From Cycas panzhihuaensis (lineage: Eukaryota; Cycadophyta): 64,000 bases of DNA. The stretch is from assembly GCA_023213395.1 (NCBI GenBank), contig CM041465.1, forward strand, positions 102,555,741-102,619,740. The letters are read 5' to 3'. Below, piece by piece: positions 48,690-58,076 of this stretch (positions within the stretch are counted from its first letter, which is position 1; each line of letters opens with the position of its first letter). Under the pieces are notes generated by a model. It saw nothing but the letters and a program-made list of their open reading frames with translations, searched no databases and was not told the DNA's origin. The position numbers and the translations under genes are program-made.

Positions 48690-48740
48690 TCTTCCCCGCC
48701 ACCTATTTTGAACAAGTAACATACTTGTTCAAAAAGAAAT

Positions 48741-50445
48741 TTAATGCCTCTCTTGTATTTTTATTCGTTCGTGGCGTATATATTCTATTTCTGGTTCTGC
48801 AATATGAGGAGGTATTTTTAAACCTTTCTGTCTCAAATATTTACACAGCATTACAACATCATGCATTGTATCTAGCTAGGGCAATGTCGGTTGTTCTCCT
48901 GATTTCAATTGGTCAATTTCCTAATTCAACTCCACATTGACCCTTTCCATTAATTCTAGGCGTTCTTTGAAAGCTTTACGCTCTTTCCAAAGGTTCCTGC
49001 AACGTTCTGAATCTTCGTCTGATTTGATGATCCATGCTCACAGCTGATGATAGACTGGTTGCATGTCTTCTAAAATGTGTTTATCAAACCTTTTCTAAAA
49101 TTCTGCCAAATGGGGTCTGACTTCATGAACATCGTCCACCTAGTCCAGTATAAACGCCTTTAGAGATTCTAATTTATTTTCTGTGATTTGATGAATCTGT
49201 TTTAACGATTCATCAAAGCGGTTGCCGACTTTCTAATTCGGTAACTAATTGCCTAGTTACCTTTGCCAAAAAAGATGCCTTCCAAGTTGTGATGTCTTGT
49301 GCATCACATTCCATCGGATCCAACCCTTCCTCTAATACTTCCTTACTTGTGTTAAATTCTACTTCTGGAGGTTGGTTATCTAGAATTTCTAAAATTTGTC
49401 GCCTTCTTTTCTCTTGCTCGGCTGCTTTACGTTTCCTTTCTTCTACAACTTCCTCCTCTACTGTAGTTTTCTGCTTCTTCTCTGCTACGGCTATCGGTCC
49501 TTCATCTACTACCATCTCCTGCTTGCCTATTACCGTCCTACTATCTTGTCTTCTTACTTCCTCTACTTCAAGCATATCCTGAAATTGCTCCATGCCCGCT
49601 ACTTCTACCATTGTGGCTGTGTCTTCAATCCTAGAACTTGTTCCTGGTTCCCAATCTATCCTCTCCTTCCCCTTCTCTGCTGCTAGCTGTGGAATTCCAG
49701 GTGCTACTTCGCTTGCTTGATACATTTTCTCAATCCAAGCTTGTACTTGGACTTGCTCTCTTTCCCATTTTCCTACATTTTCATTCATCCAAATTGCTAA
49801 CGGGGACTGTTGCTCCATCCCATCGGGCATCCTTATACCAGGACACTGGAATAAGAGAATACCCTACAAAATTGTTACATAATAGAACTGGACTGGTTTG
49901 CTCGCTTTCCTAATGGCTTGTAGGGCATCCAGCAGCTTCTGCTTTACAAACTTTGCCCAATTGAATACTTTCCCCTATGCCACCTTATTCAACATAGTTC
50001 GCAGATTACTTGGAGCGTATGCATTCTTTTGTGTACGAATGATCTTTGAAAAGATTAACTGGGCGAGAAAACACTTGCTTGAATCTTCTATGCCCGCAAT
50101 TCAGATTCTGGCTGATGTTGCATTACTACTCGCTGCCCCCATTATTCTTGCTATCTCCTCACGCGACAGTAAATTATCCCTGCAAATTTCTGCTCTTTTA
50201 TTCGACAGACCAGTGGCTGTCGTGAGTATTTCTTCTGTAATCTGCACCATCTGTGGGTGCTTCACCAGTAAGGGAAGTAAACGCTGCATGAATTCTTCTA
50301 CATTCCCAAATATACTAACCATCACGAATTTGTATAACTCCGCTTGACAGAGTAACTAACGTCTTCTGTCGTCTTGCAGAATCACTGTCCATTCTTCACG
50401 AATTCAGCTCTCATCGTTTTCCTGGAATAAAATCGTAGGCATCAT
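48741..50445 (-). pseudogene. F accessory ORF between pol and the 3' LTR, unknown function
   Basis: An unrecognised reading frame in sense orientation, about 568 codons. It opens with MMPTILFQENDES at 50445, continues through VSIFGNVEEFMQRLLPLLVK and the long open part 49830-49213 (MPDGMEQQSPLAIWMNENVG), shifts frame near 49225 and ends EYIRHERIKIQERH at a TAA (48741-48743), about 36 bases before the polypurine tract. Premature stops (about 50390, 50360, 50100, 49977, 49875 and a few after 49220) mostly fit Gln or Arg codons. The product would be hydrophilic and helix-rich, with a Glu/Lys/Arg coiled-coil-like segment (EEEVVEERKRKAAEQEKRRR). I see no signal peptide or membrane segment, so it does not look like an envelope protein. 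Position recalls the env-like ORFs of some plant LTR elements, but I recognise no family. Confidence 0.75.
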
Positions 50446-50784
50446 TTCTGCTATACCTGAAATGTTACCTTGTCTTGGTTGTTACACTACTATTTGCTAC
50501 ACTCGCTGCTTCCCCAGTTTTTTCAAACCCGTGGCGCCCAAAACCAGTGGTGGTATTAGTTGTGGCCGTTAAAAGCTTAAAGGCCTTGTCTCTTCGACTC
50601 TCATCAAATCGTATAATTATGATTTCCAATTCATTATGGCAGTGTTAATTGTCAACCACGTCATGCACTTATTGTTGCTTTTAAATTTACCTGCCCTCAC
50701 ACTTTTTCCTTTTATCTGTCCTTACCGCCCATCACATCTTGGTGCCACATCCATCTCTTTATTCCAAATTGTACCTGACATAGT
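50446..50784 (-). other. Non-coding spacer upstream of the F accessory ORF
   Basis: Between the 31-bp repeats and the accessory ORF. It has an ACGTCA at 50658-50663 and a weak TATA-like stretch in sense (ATAATTATACG, about 50612-50622). It could be an internal promoter or RNA leader; nothing decides this. Confidence 0.4.
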
Positions 50785-50908
50785 TGCTGTCCACATCCCG
50801 CCTTAATGACGCCACTGCTATCCACGTCACTTCTTGATGATGCAGTTGCTATCCACGTCATGTCTTAATGACGTAGCTGCTATTCTCTTACTATCTACAT
50901 CTTGTCCT
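50785..50908 (-). repeat. 31-bp tandem repeat with TGACGT/ACGTCA boxes in F
   Basis: On the + strand, units starting TGCT(G/A)T at 50785, 50816, 50847 and 50878. ACGTCA occurs at 50824 and 50855, TGACGT at 50869 and TGACG at 50807. CCACGTCA-type boxes are known binding sites for plant bZIP factors. In element sense the array lies between pol and the accessory ORF, about 340-460 bp before its first ATG. Confidence 0.65.
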
Positions 50909-50981
50909 TTTATGATGTGCCTGCTATCTTCGTCTAGCCTTCATCTTTGTTTCTTGACATCGTGAATTTACCCCCTCCCCG

Positions 50982-51007
50982 TTTTTTTTTTTCTTTTTTT
51001 TTTTTTT
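50982..51007 (-). repeat. A tract immediately after F pol
   Basis: On the + strand T11-C-T14 (50982-51007); in sense an A-rich run that overlaps and directly follows the pol TAA (51006-51008). It looks like slippage, or a copied poly(A) tail at the junction between pol and the extra 3' region. Confidence 0.6.
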
Positions 51008-52439
51008 ACATTCTATATAGTTTCAGTCTGCTACCATTGACTAATTTAGTCAATGGCTGTCCATCTAACTGTTGCAACCTAGCTCATCCATTTTCATAAA
51101 TATATTGAATTCTGTATGGTCCTAACCATCTAATTTTCATTTTTCCTAGTTTAAATTTAAACTTACTGTCATACAATAATACCAAATCATTTACCTTAAA
51201 TTCAGGTTTTTTGATGTGGCGATCATGCCAGGCTTTCCGTCTTTTCTTTTCAATCCTTAATTCCCATAGTGCCCGTGCTCGGGTTTCATCCAGCTTCATC
51301 AACTGGATCAACCGCTGGTCAAGGGATGTTTCTGGGTCTGTCCTGAGGTATTGGGCCACTCTCAGACTTTCTGCTTGAAACTCAAGAGGAACCACAGCCT
51401 CCAATCCATATACCAATTGAAATGGTGTCTGTTTGTGAGATCGCTTCTTTGCTCATGCGCGGAGGACCGAATGTAACTTTTACCTTGATCGGTTCATTGT
51501 CCATTGCAGATTTTCATCAAAGCAATCTTCAAAATTTTATTCGTACTTTCTACCTGCCCATTTACTCTGGGATAATACGGTGAAGATCGTCGATGCTGAA
51601 TGAAAAATTTTGTAGTTAAATATCTGATTGTCTGATTTAGAAAGGCTCCTCCTTGATCAGATATGATTTCCAACGGACAACCAAACCTAATAATAATAAC
51701 TTCGTATAAGAAATGAGTTGTGCTTCTCGCATCACATTTTTTCATTAGTTTTGCCTCAGTCCATTTTGTCAAAAAATCTGTGGCCACCAATATGTACCTT
51801 GCATTCATTTTCCTTGCTGGTGGACTAATTGGTCCAACAAAATCTAATCCCCACTTCTCAAATGGGGCCTGGGCCAGTATTGGATGAAGCGGCATAAAAT
51901 TTTATTTTGATGGTTTACCTGCTCTTTGGCAGATATCATAGGTTTTTACCCATTTCTCTGCATCCTCGAATAGTGTAGGCCACCATAACCCTGCTGTCAA
52001 CACTTTTCTGGATGTGACTTCTCCTCCACCACCCTTCGTGTGCCTCTTTCAGTAATGGTTCTACTTTGTGTTGAAGTATGCACCTTCGCAGGATTCCATC
52101 AGGTCCCAATTTATATAACATACCACCTATTAATTGGAATGGAAAGGTTTTCTTAATAAAACTTTTCCTTTCAACTCTTTCCAACCCTTGGGGTGTTTGC
52201 CCCATGGTTAAATATTCTGCAATCCCCTCATACCATGCTGGAACAGCTTCTATGGAGAATAATTTGTGATCTGAAAAATCATCAAATACTCCCTTACCTT
52301 TTCCATTATCCTTTATGCATGATAATTGATCTGGTATGATATGTTTCTCTCCTTTTTTCACCACAATTTTGAACATGAATTCTTGGAATAGCATTAGCCA
52401 GCGGCTAATTCTCCCCTGCAAAATTGGTTTATTAATCAA
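51006..52439 (-). pseudogene. F integrase (with RNase H tail)
   Basis: RNase H/connection tail first (INKPILQGRISRWLMLFQEF), then the H2C2 region near 52000-52050. The rve core is shifted by one frame (51895-51494) and shows all three catalytic residues: GLDFVGPIS, ISDQGGAF and NGQVESTNK. The C-terminal part returns to the main frame: MVYGLEAVVPLEFQ, ARALWELR, FKVNDLVLLYDSKF and LGPYRIQYI, ending at a TAA (51006-51008). Stops at 51936 and 51494 and near 51082. The best preserved integrase in the window, but the two frameshifts disable it. Confidence 0.88.
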
Positions 52440-53930
52440 ATACTAAAGGGCTTAATGATCCACAAAAAATACGAATGGATTTGCTAACAAGTAGTGTCGA
52501 AACTTCTGCAAGGCATACACCATGCCTAATCCTTCTTGTTCCGTAACTGTATAGTTACGCTCAGCGGATGTCAATTTTCTGCTTGTAAAAGCAATCGAAA
52601 GATCTATTTTTTCATCTTCTGGTTGGGCCAACACATAGCCAATGGCATATAGTGATGCATCAACATGAACATGGAACGGTTTGTTCCAGTCTGGAAATTT
52701 AAGCACAGGAGCTTCAACTATCTTCTTCTTCAAAGCATCAAAAGATAGTTGTTGTTGAAGTGTCCATTCCTATTTCACAGTTTTCTTCAGCAAAGATTCT
52801 AGAGGATGGGCTATCCGAGCATGATTTCTTATAAATTTCTGGTAATAACCGGTCATTCCTAAGAAACCTTTCAAATTTTTTGGCATCCGAGGAACAGGAA
52901 ATCTCAAAATTACCTCTACTTTTACTGGGTCAGTTTTTAATCCATACTTTGAGACAATATGCCCTAGCAATGATCCAAATGGTACCAAGAAGGTACATTT
53001 GTCTGGATTTAAGCATAACCTACTTTCCCTACACAACTCTAACATTAGCCTTAATTGAGACAAATGTTTCTCTATCATACTATACAGAGTCCAATCATCT
53101 AGAAACACCTCTACTGCTTTGCCCAATAACTTCTTGAAGATGTTTAAAATCACTCTTTGAAAAGTTGCAGGAGCATTTGTCAGCCCAAATGGCATGACTC
53201 TATATGCATATGTCCCCCATTCTGTAACAAATGTTGTTTTTAGTTGGTCTTCAGGTGTAATACGAACTTGATTATAACCACTGAAACCATTTGTAAAGGA
53301 GAAAATCTCATGTCCTGCTACTTTTTCCAATACATCTTTCGTGAAGGGTATAGGGAATGGATCTTTCTTTATAGCTTTATTCAAAGCTCTATAATCTACG
53401 CAAATGCGTAATTTTCCACTCTTTTTGGGTACCACCACCACCGGACTTACCCATTTACTGTTTTCAACTTCAAATATATATCTGGCTTCTAAAAGTTTAT
53501 CTAATTCTGTCTTTACTTACTCCTTATAGCGTGGATTCATTCTGTAAGGTCTTTACCTTACTGGTTTTGTATCTTCCATTAGCTCAATTTTGTGTTCCTC
53601 TAATTCTGGAGGAATTCCCTTTAGGTCTTTATAAGACCATGCAAAGACATCCTTAAATTCTTGAAAACGAGAAACAGCTTCTTTCATTATTGTAGGTTCC
53701 CAATAATTACTTAATTGTATACACTTTGGATCATCTTCTGTCCCTACATTAATGAGCTTAAGCTGAAGTTCTTCCTTTTTAACAGATTTCCCATCTGATT
53801 TTAATTTATACACTGGTGTTTGTAGAATCTCTTTATTTCCATACTCAATAAAAGAATATGCTTTAGGAAATTTCCTTTCTTCCTTTAAATCTTCTTCAGA
53901 GCATGTCACACTTTTAGACAGTTCATACAA
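52440..53930 (-). pseudogene. F reverse transcriptase and RNase H
   Basis: The RT lead-in FKDVFAWSYKDLKGIPPELEEHKIEL (about 53560-53640) is the gypsy signature. The core follows: MVVVPKKSGKLRICVDYRALN (53441 down), FSGYNQVRITPEDQLKTTF, MPFGLTNAPATFQR and the catalytic VEVFLDDWTLYS (about 53090-53125). Then FLVPFGSLLGHIVS and FLGMTGYYQKFI. RNase H: VHVDASLYAIGYVLAQ (about 52660-52710) and NYTVTEQEGLGMVYAL. Stops: one near 53550, 52770, 52452. The frame matches gag and protease. Confidence 0.92.
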
Positions 53931-54302
53931 ACAATCATTTTACATTTTATTGAAAGGAAGAATTACATTATCTTCTTTGGAATCCCATGATACATTGTTA
54001 CCTTCACTTGATTTATCCGCACATAATTCCATTAGGTAACATTTTGAGGACTCCCCAGTTTCTTCCCAAGCTGATTGCAACTAGTCAAGCAAATATGCAG
54101 ATGAAGTCTCGCTTGCCATCTGTGGAGGGGTCTTCAATACTTGAAATGCTGTCTCTGAATAGGGACTTGCTGTTGTGGCTGTTGATGCTGTGGTTGAGGA
54201 CATTCTATCTTCATCTTCAATCTTTTCAATCTACAGACCATCTAAACATTGAGGCAATACAACTTTTTTCCCTGCAGAATACAAGGTAAAGGTCAATCTT
54301 CC

Positions 54303-54755
54303 CTAATCTTGCAAGGCCTTTGTTGCTAGCAACCACAGCCACCCTAGCAGTACTGGATATGTTCTATTATGATCTTGCATCCTGACAACTGCAAAATCTA
54401 ATTGAACTGTAATTCCTGCTACAGTTACCGGAATATCCATTAAGGACCCTATGGGTCGAATCTGTAATTGGGTTGCTAACCGAATTGTATAGTCTGGAGA
54501 AACCAACTTTGGCCATCCCAAGGAAACCCAAGAGGATTCAGGAAGTGCATTTACTCCCAACCCACCATCCACCATTGTTTTACAGATCAAAGTTCCTAGC
54601 AACATCATTGGGACCCGTGGGTCGATTGCATCCATTTTCGTTGTTCTCAATACTGGTTTTCCTATGTGATGCAGAAAATAACCAGCTTCCCACCATTTAA
54701 AAATCACAGAGATTGGAATAAATATACCTGATTCTATCAGCAATTCTTTTACCAT
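54303..54755 (-). pseudogene. F protease region
   Basis: Open stretch of 150 codons. The retropepsin active site reads CKTMVDGGLGVNALPE (about 54550-54600): D-G-G rather than D-S/T-G, within the expected hydrophobic loop context. The second half has the ILG-like GLVNAL/AVVRMQ and VLLGWLWLL segments (about 54310-54390). Same frame as gag and RT. Region 53931-54302 is a linker with stops. Confidence 0.75.
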
Positions 54756-54893
54756 TTGTAACTTTTGCTAAGGATTTTGCTCCTCATGTACCAATGGTCT
54801 TCTCTCGTATGCATTTCCTTTAAATCGATTCGCTTGTTGCATTTCCTCCAATTGTATTGTCTTTGTTGCCTCTTGTATTGCATCAACAGCTTC

Positions 54894-56372
54894 CTACAGT
54901 CTCCTTTTCTCTACTACTAGATCTGGAAAATTTGTTGTTTCTATCAAGTTTGTGGCTTTCCCACTTCTCATCTGCACATAAATTGGCTTTTCCTTATCTA
55001 GAATTTTTGTAGCCAGGTTTGAAGTTTGTATCTTAGGACCAGGATTATTTGGACAGTTTGCCCATTCATGATCTGTTGGGCCACACTCTTCATAGATATA
55101 ATATTTTCCTTGTTTCTCCAGTGGACAGTCTGTCCTAAAATATCCCCATCTTGAACACAAGTGGCAGCGCACTGGTTTTGTCTTCCCTTTATATTGCTTA
55201 AAGGAAGAATTCTCCTTTTTCTAGTAAAAGGATTCTCTTGGTGGATTTCTGGAATAACACTCCCATGTATTATGATTTTCTCTCCTACAGATCTCACACC
55301 ATTTCTTCTCTCTTTATTGATGTTCATTTCTAAAATGACCCTGCTATCCGTGGGGAGGTAGACACCACATATTTTCTCGTGCTTTCTCCAGTTTTAATTT
55401 AGCTATTTCACTCCTTAACTTTTCAATCTCATCATTCTGCTGGATTTCAGCAGGTGGTACAAGGGACTACTGTTTTAGCAATTCCAATTCTTTTTTCAGC
55501 TTCTCGATTTCTGGATTTATGGTCTATAAGGATGGTTGTCCTACATTCTGGATTCCATTATATGCTGTCCTTGTCTAATTTTCAAATTGCAGCGCTAATT
55601 CTTTAACTTGGTCATAGTTATTTAAAGGATGAAACATGATTTTTTCCTTTAAATATGGTAATAACCCTTGTACAAAATATTTAAGTGACAGCATCAGATT
55701 CATTGGGACAAGAGGATCCATTTTATTTAATATGATTCTTAATCTACCATCAAAATCATTAACCGACTCACGTCGAATTTGTCTGATTTCTTCCAGGGCC
55801 TGAAATACCGCCATTGGATCTCTTAATCTTTGGAATCTATCCAGAAATTTTGTTTGGACTATTTCCCAACTGGGATTCGTTGTTGCAACATACTGGTACC
55901 ATGTGATTGCTATTCCTCGTAATGTAGAAAAAAATCTAGCCTTAATTTCTTCTGGATCCTTAACTTTCTTGATTTTTAACATATTAGAGAACATAGCGAG
56001 GTGATCTCTGGGGTCTCTAGAACCATCGAACTGAAGATGTCCAAACATAGCATCATTTTGTACCACCACATATGGGGAAATTGTTTGACTTCCCCCACTT
56101 CCTTGCGACGTTGTTCTCAGAGCTGAAGATCCTAGTCTTCCTGGGTCAATTACATTCAATTCATTCTTGTTATCTTCCTGCCTCAACGTTGCGCTTTTTG
56201 GGCTTTCGTCAATGAATGATGACCCTGTGAACATGCGAGTCATTCTATATAATGGATTCAGTACATGAGAATGATCTTCTTTTACCTGAAGAATATAACA
56301 GTCCCACCCTGCTGCGGTGGTGCTGTATATTTCTAATTTTAATAAATTTTCTTCCTTTGTTTCAATCTGCAA
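54894..56372 (-). pseudogene. F gag capsid and zinc-knuckle region
   Basis: Retrotrans_gag capsid: DAMFGHLQFDGSRDPRDHLAMF (about 55990-56060), GIAITWYQYV, WEIVQTKFLDRF and VNDFDGRLRIILNK. Downstream are two zinc knuckles, CHLCSRWGYFRTDC (Tyr for His) and YEECGPTDHEWANC (Tyr for the first Cys). Each lost one ligand by a single C-to-T or G-to-A change. In frame with protease. A stop at 55575 and others lie between capsid and knuckles. Confidence 0.87.
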
Positions 56373-57369
56373 CCGCTGTTTGCTTGTTTATCAATTCCTG
56401 ATTCTTTGTGAAATTCAAGTCTTCCTGCACTGTTTTATTACCTCTGGGCAATTCTTCATTAATCAATTTCTATGAATTTTTAATTTCAAGTAGCAATTAT
56501 GTTTCTTTACTCAAGTGCGCCTCTTTTTGAGTTTGCCAGTCTATTAATTGTTGGGTTTTTAGTAAATTTCCTACTTCTTCTGGCCTTAACTCTTTATGGG
56601 TTTGCCTATTTTTTATATGCTGGTTTAACAGCAAGTCACTTGTCTCTACTCGGCGCACCCCAGGCTGGGTTTGTCACCCTTCCTTTTGTTGTTTTTCCAG
56701 CAACTGCTCTGCTTCGCCCTGGCGTAACCCTAATTGGGTCTTCCCCCCTTCTTCATGCTGCTGTACCAGCAATTATTTTATCTCTTCTTGGCGCAACCCT
56801 GATTGGGTTCGTCGCCCCTCCTCCTGCTAGTTTTCCAGCAACTTTTCTACTTCTACTTGGCACAACCCTAATTGGGTTTGCCCATCTTCTATATGTTGTC
56901 CTAACAACAAATTCCTTATTTCTTCATAGCACAACCCAGGCTGGGTTTGTCGCCCTTCCTTTTGTAATTTTTCTACTTCTACGTGGCACAACCCTAATTG
57001 GGTTTGCTACCCTGAAAATTTTTGAAATATATCTACATTATCCCATACCTGATTATCCTGACGATTTTACAGGTCTTCTTTTTCTGCGTCGTTATCTTCT
57101 GCACCTTTATCTTCTGTAGCTTTGTCTTCTATGCCTTTGTCTTCCGCGGCTTTATCTTCTACAGCTTTGTCTTCTGTTTCTTTATCTTCTACTTGATTTT
57201 CGTTAAAAATTTGTCTGCTTATTTCTTCCTTCAGCCGACTCGTGTCTTCTTGGGACTCCTTGTCCTTATTACAGTCTACCGGTGCGACTGGGGTCTGGCT
57301 TTCCTCTTGCCACCCCTTCCAACTCCACTTTTTTACTGGTTTCTTTCTATTATTTCTCTGGGTCTTCAC
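56373..57369 (-). pseudogene. F gag N-terminal extension with acidic and repeat domains
   Basis: ATG at 57369 begins MKTQRNNRKKPVKKWSWKGW, a basic start. A run of acidic repeats of the type (A/V/T)EDK(A/G) follows (57250-57070), then an array of 23-residue repeats to about 56490. The frame is continuous from 57369 to about 56420 apart from stops at Gln-like positions (for example 57067 and about 57009). It is then one base out of register with the capsid frame at 56372. The + strand ORFs in this stretch (Phe/Leu-rich) are its shadows. Confidence 0.75.
56490..57012 (-). repeat. 69-bp (23-codon) tandem repeat in F gag
   Basis: Unit consensus roughly QTQLGLRxEEVExLLxxQxxxG. On the + strand the anchor (A/G)(T/C)TGGGTT recurs about every 69 bp, near 56664, 56733, 56802, 56871 and 56940, with a shortened 57-bp step to 56997; degenerate units lie at the distal end. 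About seven units. The heptad-like spacing of Leu suggests a helical rod or oligomerisation segment. Confidence 0.8.
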
Positions 57370-57505
57370 GCGCCCTCCTGGCTCTTCTCCGCGTCCCAGC
57401 GTCGACTTCTTTCGTCCCGAGTTTCTATCTTTTTCAGCGAATTCACCCTAGGTGGCATGAGTGGCTTCAGGTCTTTATCTTTTCATCTTTTTCCGTTAGG
57501 AAATC

Positions 57506-57519
57506 TGGCAACGGAACCA
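57506..57519 (-). other. F primer-binding site, not initiator Met
   Basis: Three bases inside the LTR, the + strand reads TGGCAACGGAACCA, i.e. a tRNA 3' end with CCA; in sense TGGTTCCGTTGCCA. It differs from the initiator-Met site used by the copia elements here. I cannot name the tRNA with certainty. Confidence 0.75.
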
Positions 57520-57522
57520 ATA

Positions 57523-58076
57523 TGTGTGCACCTCAATCATGCTCAGACAAAATGCAAAGAGAAAGACACACACGTTGGGGTAAATCCATCCAGAATTATT
57601 TACTTAAACATGGCACTGCGTCTGGTCCTCTCACAACCAGACGCCTGCCAAACAGTACAGAAAGGCTACCTCACACGTGGCAGAACTCTATTACAAAGAC
57701 ATATAAGCAAGACTGAAGTACATTCCGCACATTGCAGTTTTCATTTTTTATACTCCTTTTAGGAACGTTACATAACTGTTTCGGAGAGTAAGTTACTTTT
57801 CCAACTGTCATGGGTCTGCCCGCTGCCCAGACAAACCCATTCCCTGCTTGCATAGCAGCTGTGTAGTAGTCTCTGCACTGTAGCGATCTGCACTGCGTAG
57901 CGATCTCCTGCACTGTAGCAATCTGTAGTAGTTCAGTAGTCTCATGAGCGACTGTAGCGGCTCATGGCGATGCAGGCGACTTAGCAGCTCCGTAGCAGCC
58001 TTGTAGCAGTCTGTAGTAGCCTATAGCAGCTCCATAGTAGCCTTGTAGTAGTTGTAATGACAAAATCAACTATACA
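57523..58076 (-). repeat. F 5' LTR
   Basis: 554 bp, in sense TGTATAGTTGATTTTGTC ... GGTGCACACA. The sense start (58076 down to about 57860) is packed with short CTACTA/GCTGCTA repeats. It is closely similar to 48165-48689 outside that part. Confidence 0.93.
57745..57754 (-). promoter_or_regulatory. Likely TATA box of the F LTR
   Basis: In sense AGGAGTATAAAAAATGAAAAC: a good TATAAAA match in the middle of the LTR, at the expected U3/R position. The 3' LTR has the same element near 48390. Confidence 0.55.

Larger units (their letters stand above)
48165..58076 (-). mobile_element. Gypsy element F with an extra 3' ORF, TSD ATATA
   Basis: A 9.9 kb Ty3/gypsy element on the minus strand: 5' LTR 57523-58076, primer site, gag with an N-terminal repeat domain, protease, RT, RNase H, integrase, an A tract after the pol stop, a non-coding block with 31-bp repeats, an unrecognised ORF, polypurine tract (reverse complement of TCTTCCCCGCCACCT, 48690-48704) and 3' LTR 48165-48689. 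Exact TSD ATATA (48160-48164, 58077-58081). From 56372 to 51006 gag-pol keeps one frame except for two shifts around the integrase core. It is the best preserved LTR element here but still carries stops. Confidence 0.95.

Noticed and set aside
49289-49913. + strand ORFs of 90-97 codons (Ser/Cys-rich)
   Set aside because: Shadows of the minus-strand accessory ORF of F; no start context or similarity supports them.
48741-50445. Calling the F accessory ORF an envelope gene
   Set aside because: No signal peptide, transmembrane segment or fusion-like region can be seen; only the position matches.
50785-50908. Regular 31-bp repeats as a possible CRISPR-like array
   Set aside because: The units are contiguous with no spacers and lie inside a plant retrotransposon.
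56499-57762. Two long + strand ORFs (206 and 246 codons) rich in Phe and Leu that look like a multi-pass membrane protein
   Set aside because: They are the antisense of the repetitive, acidic N-terminus of F gag (minus strand). The repeat unit of 69 bp keeps both strands open, and the hydrophobicity comes from complementing Glu/Lys codons.
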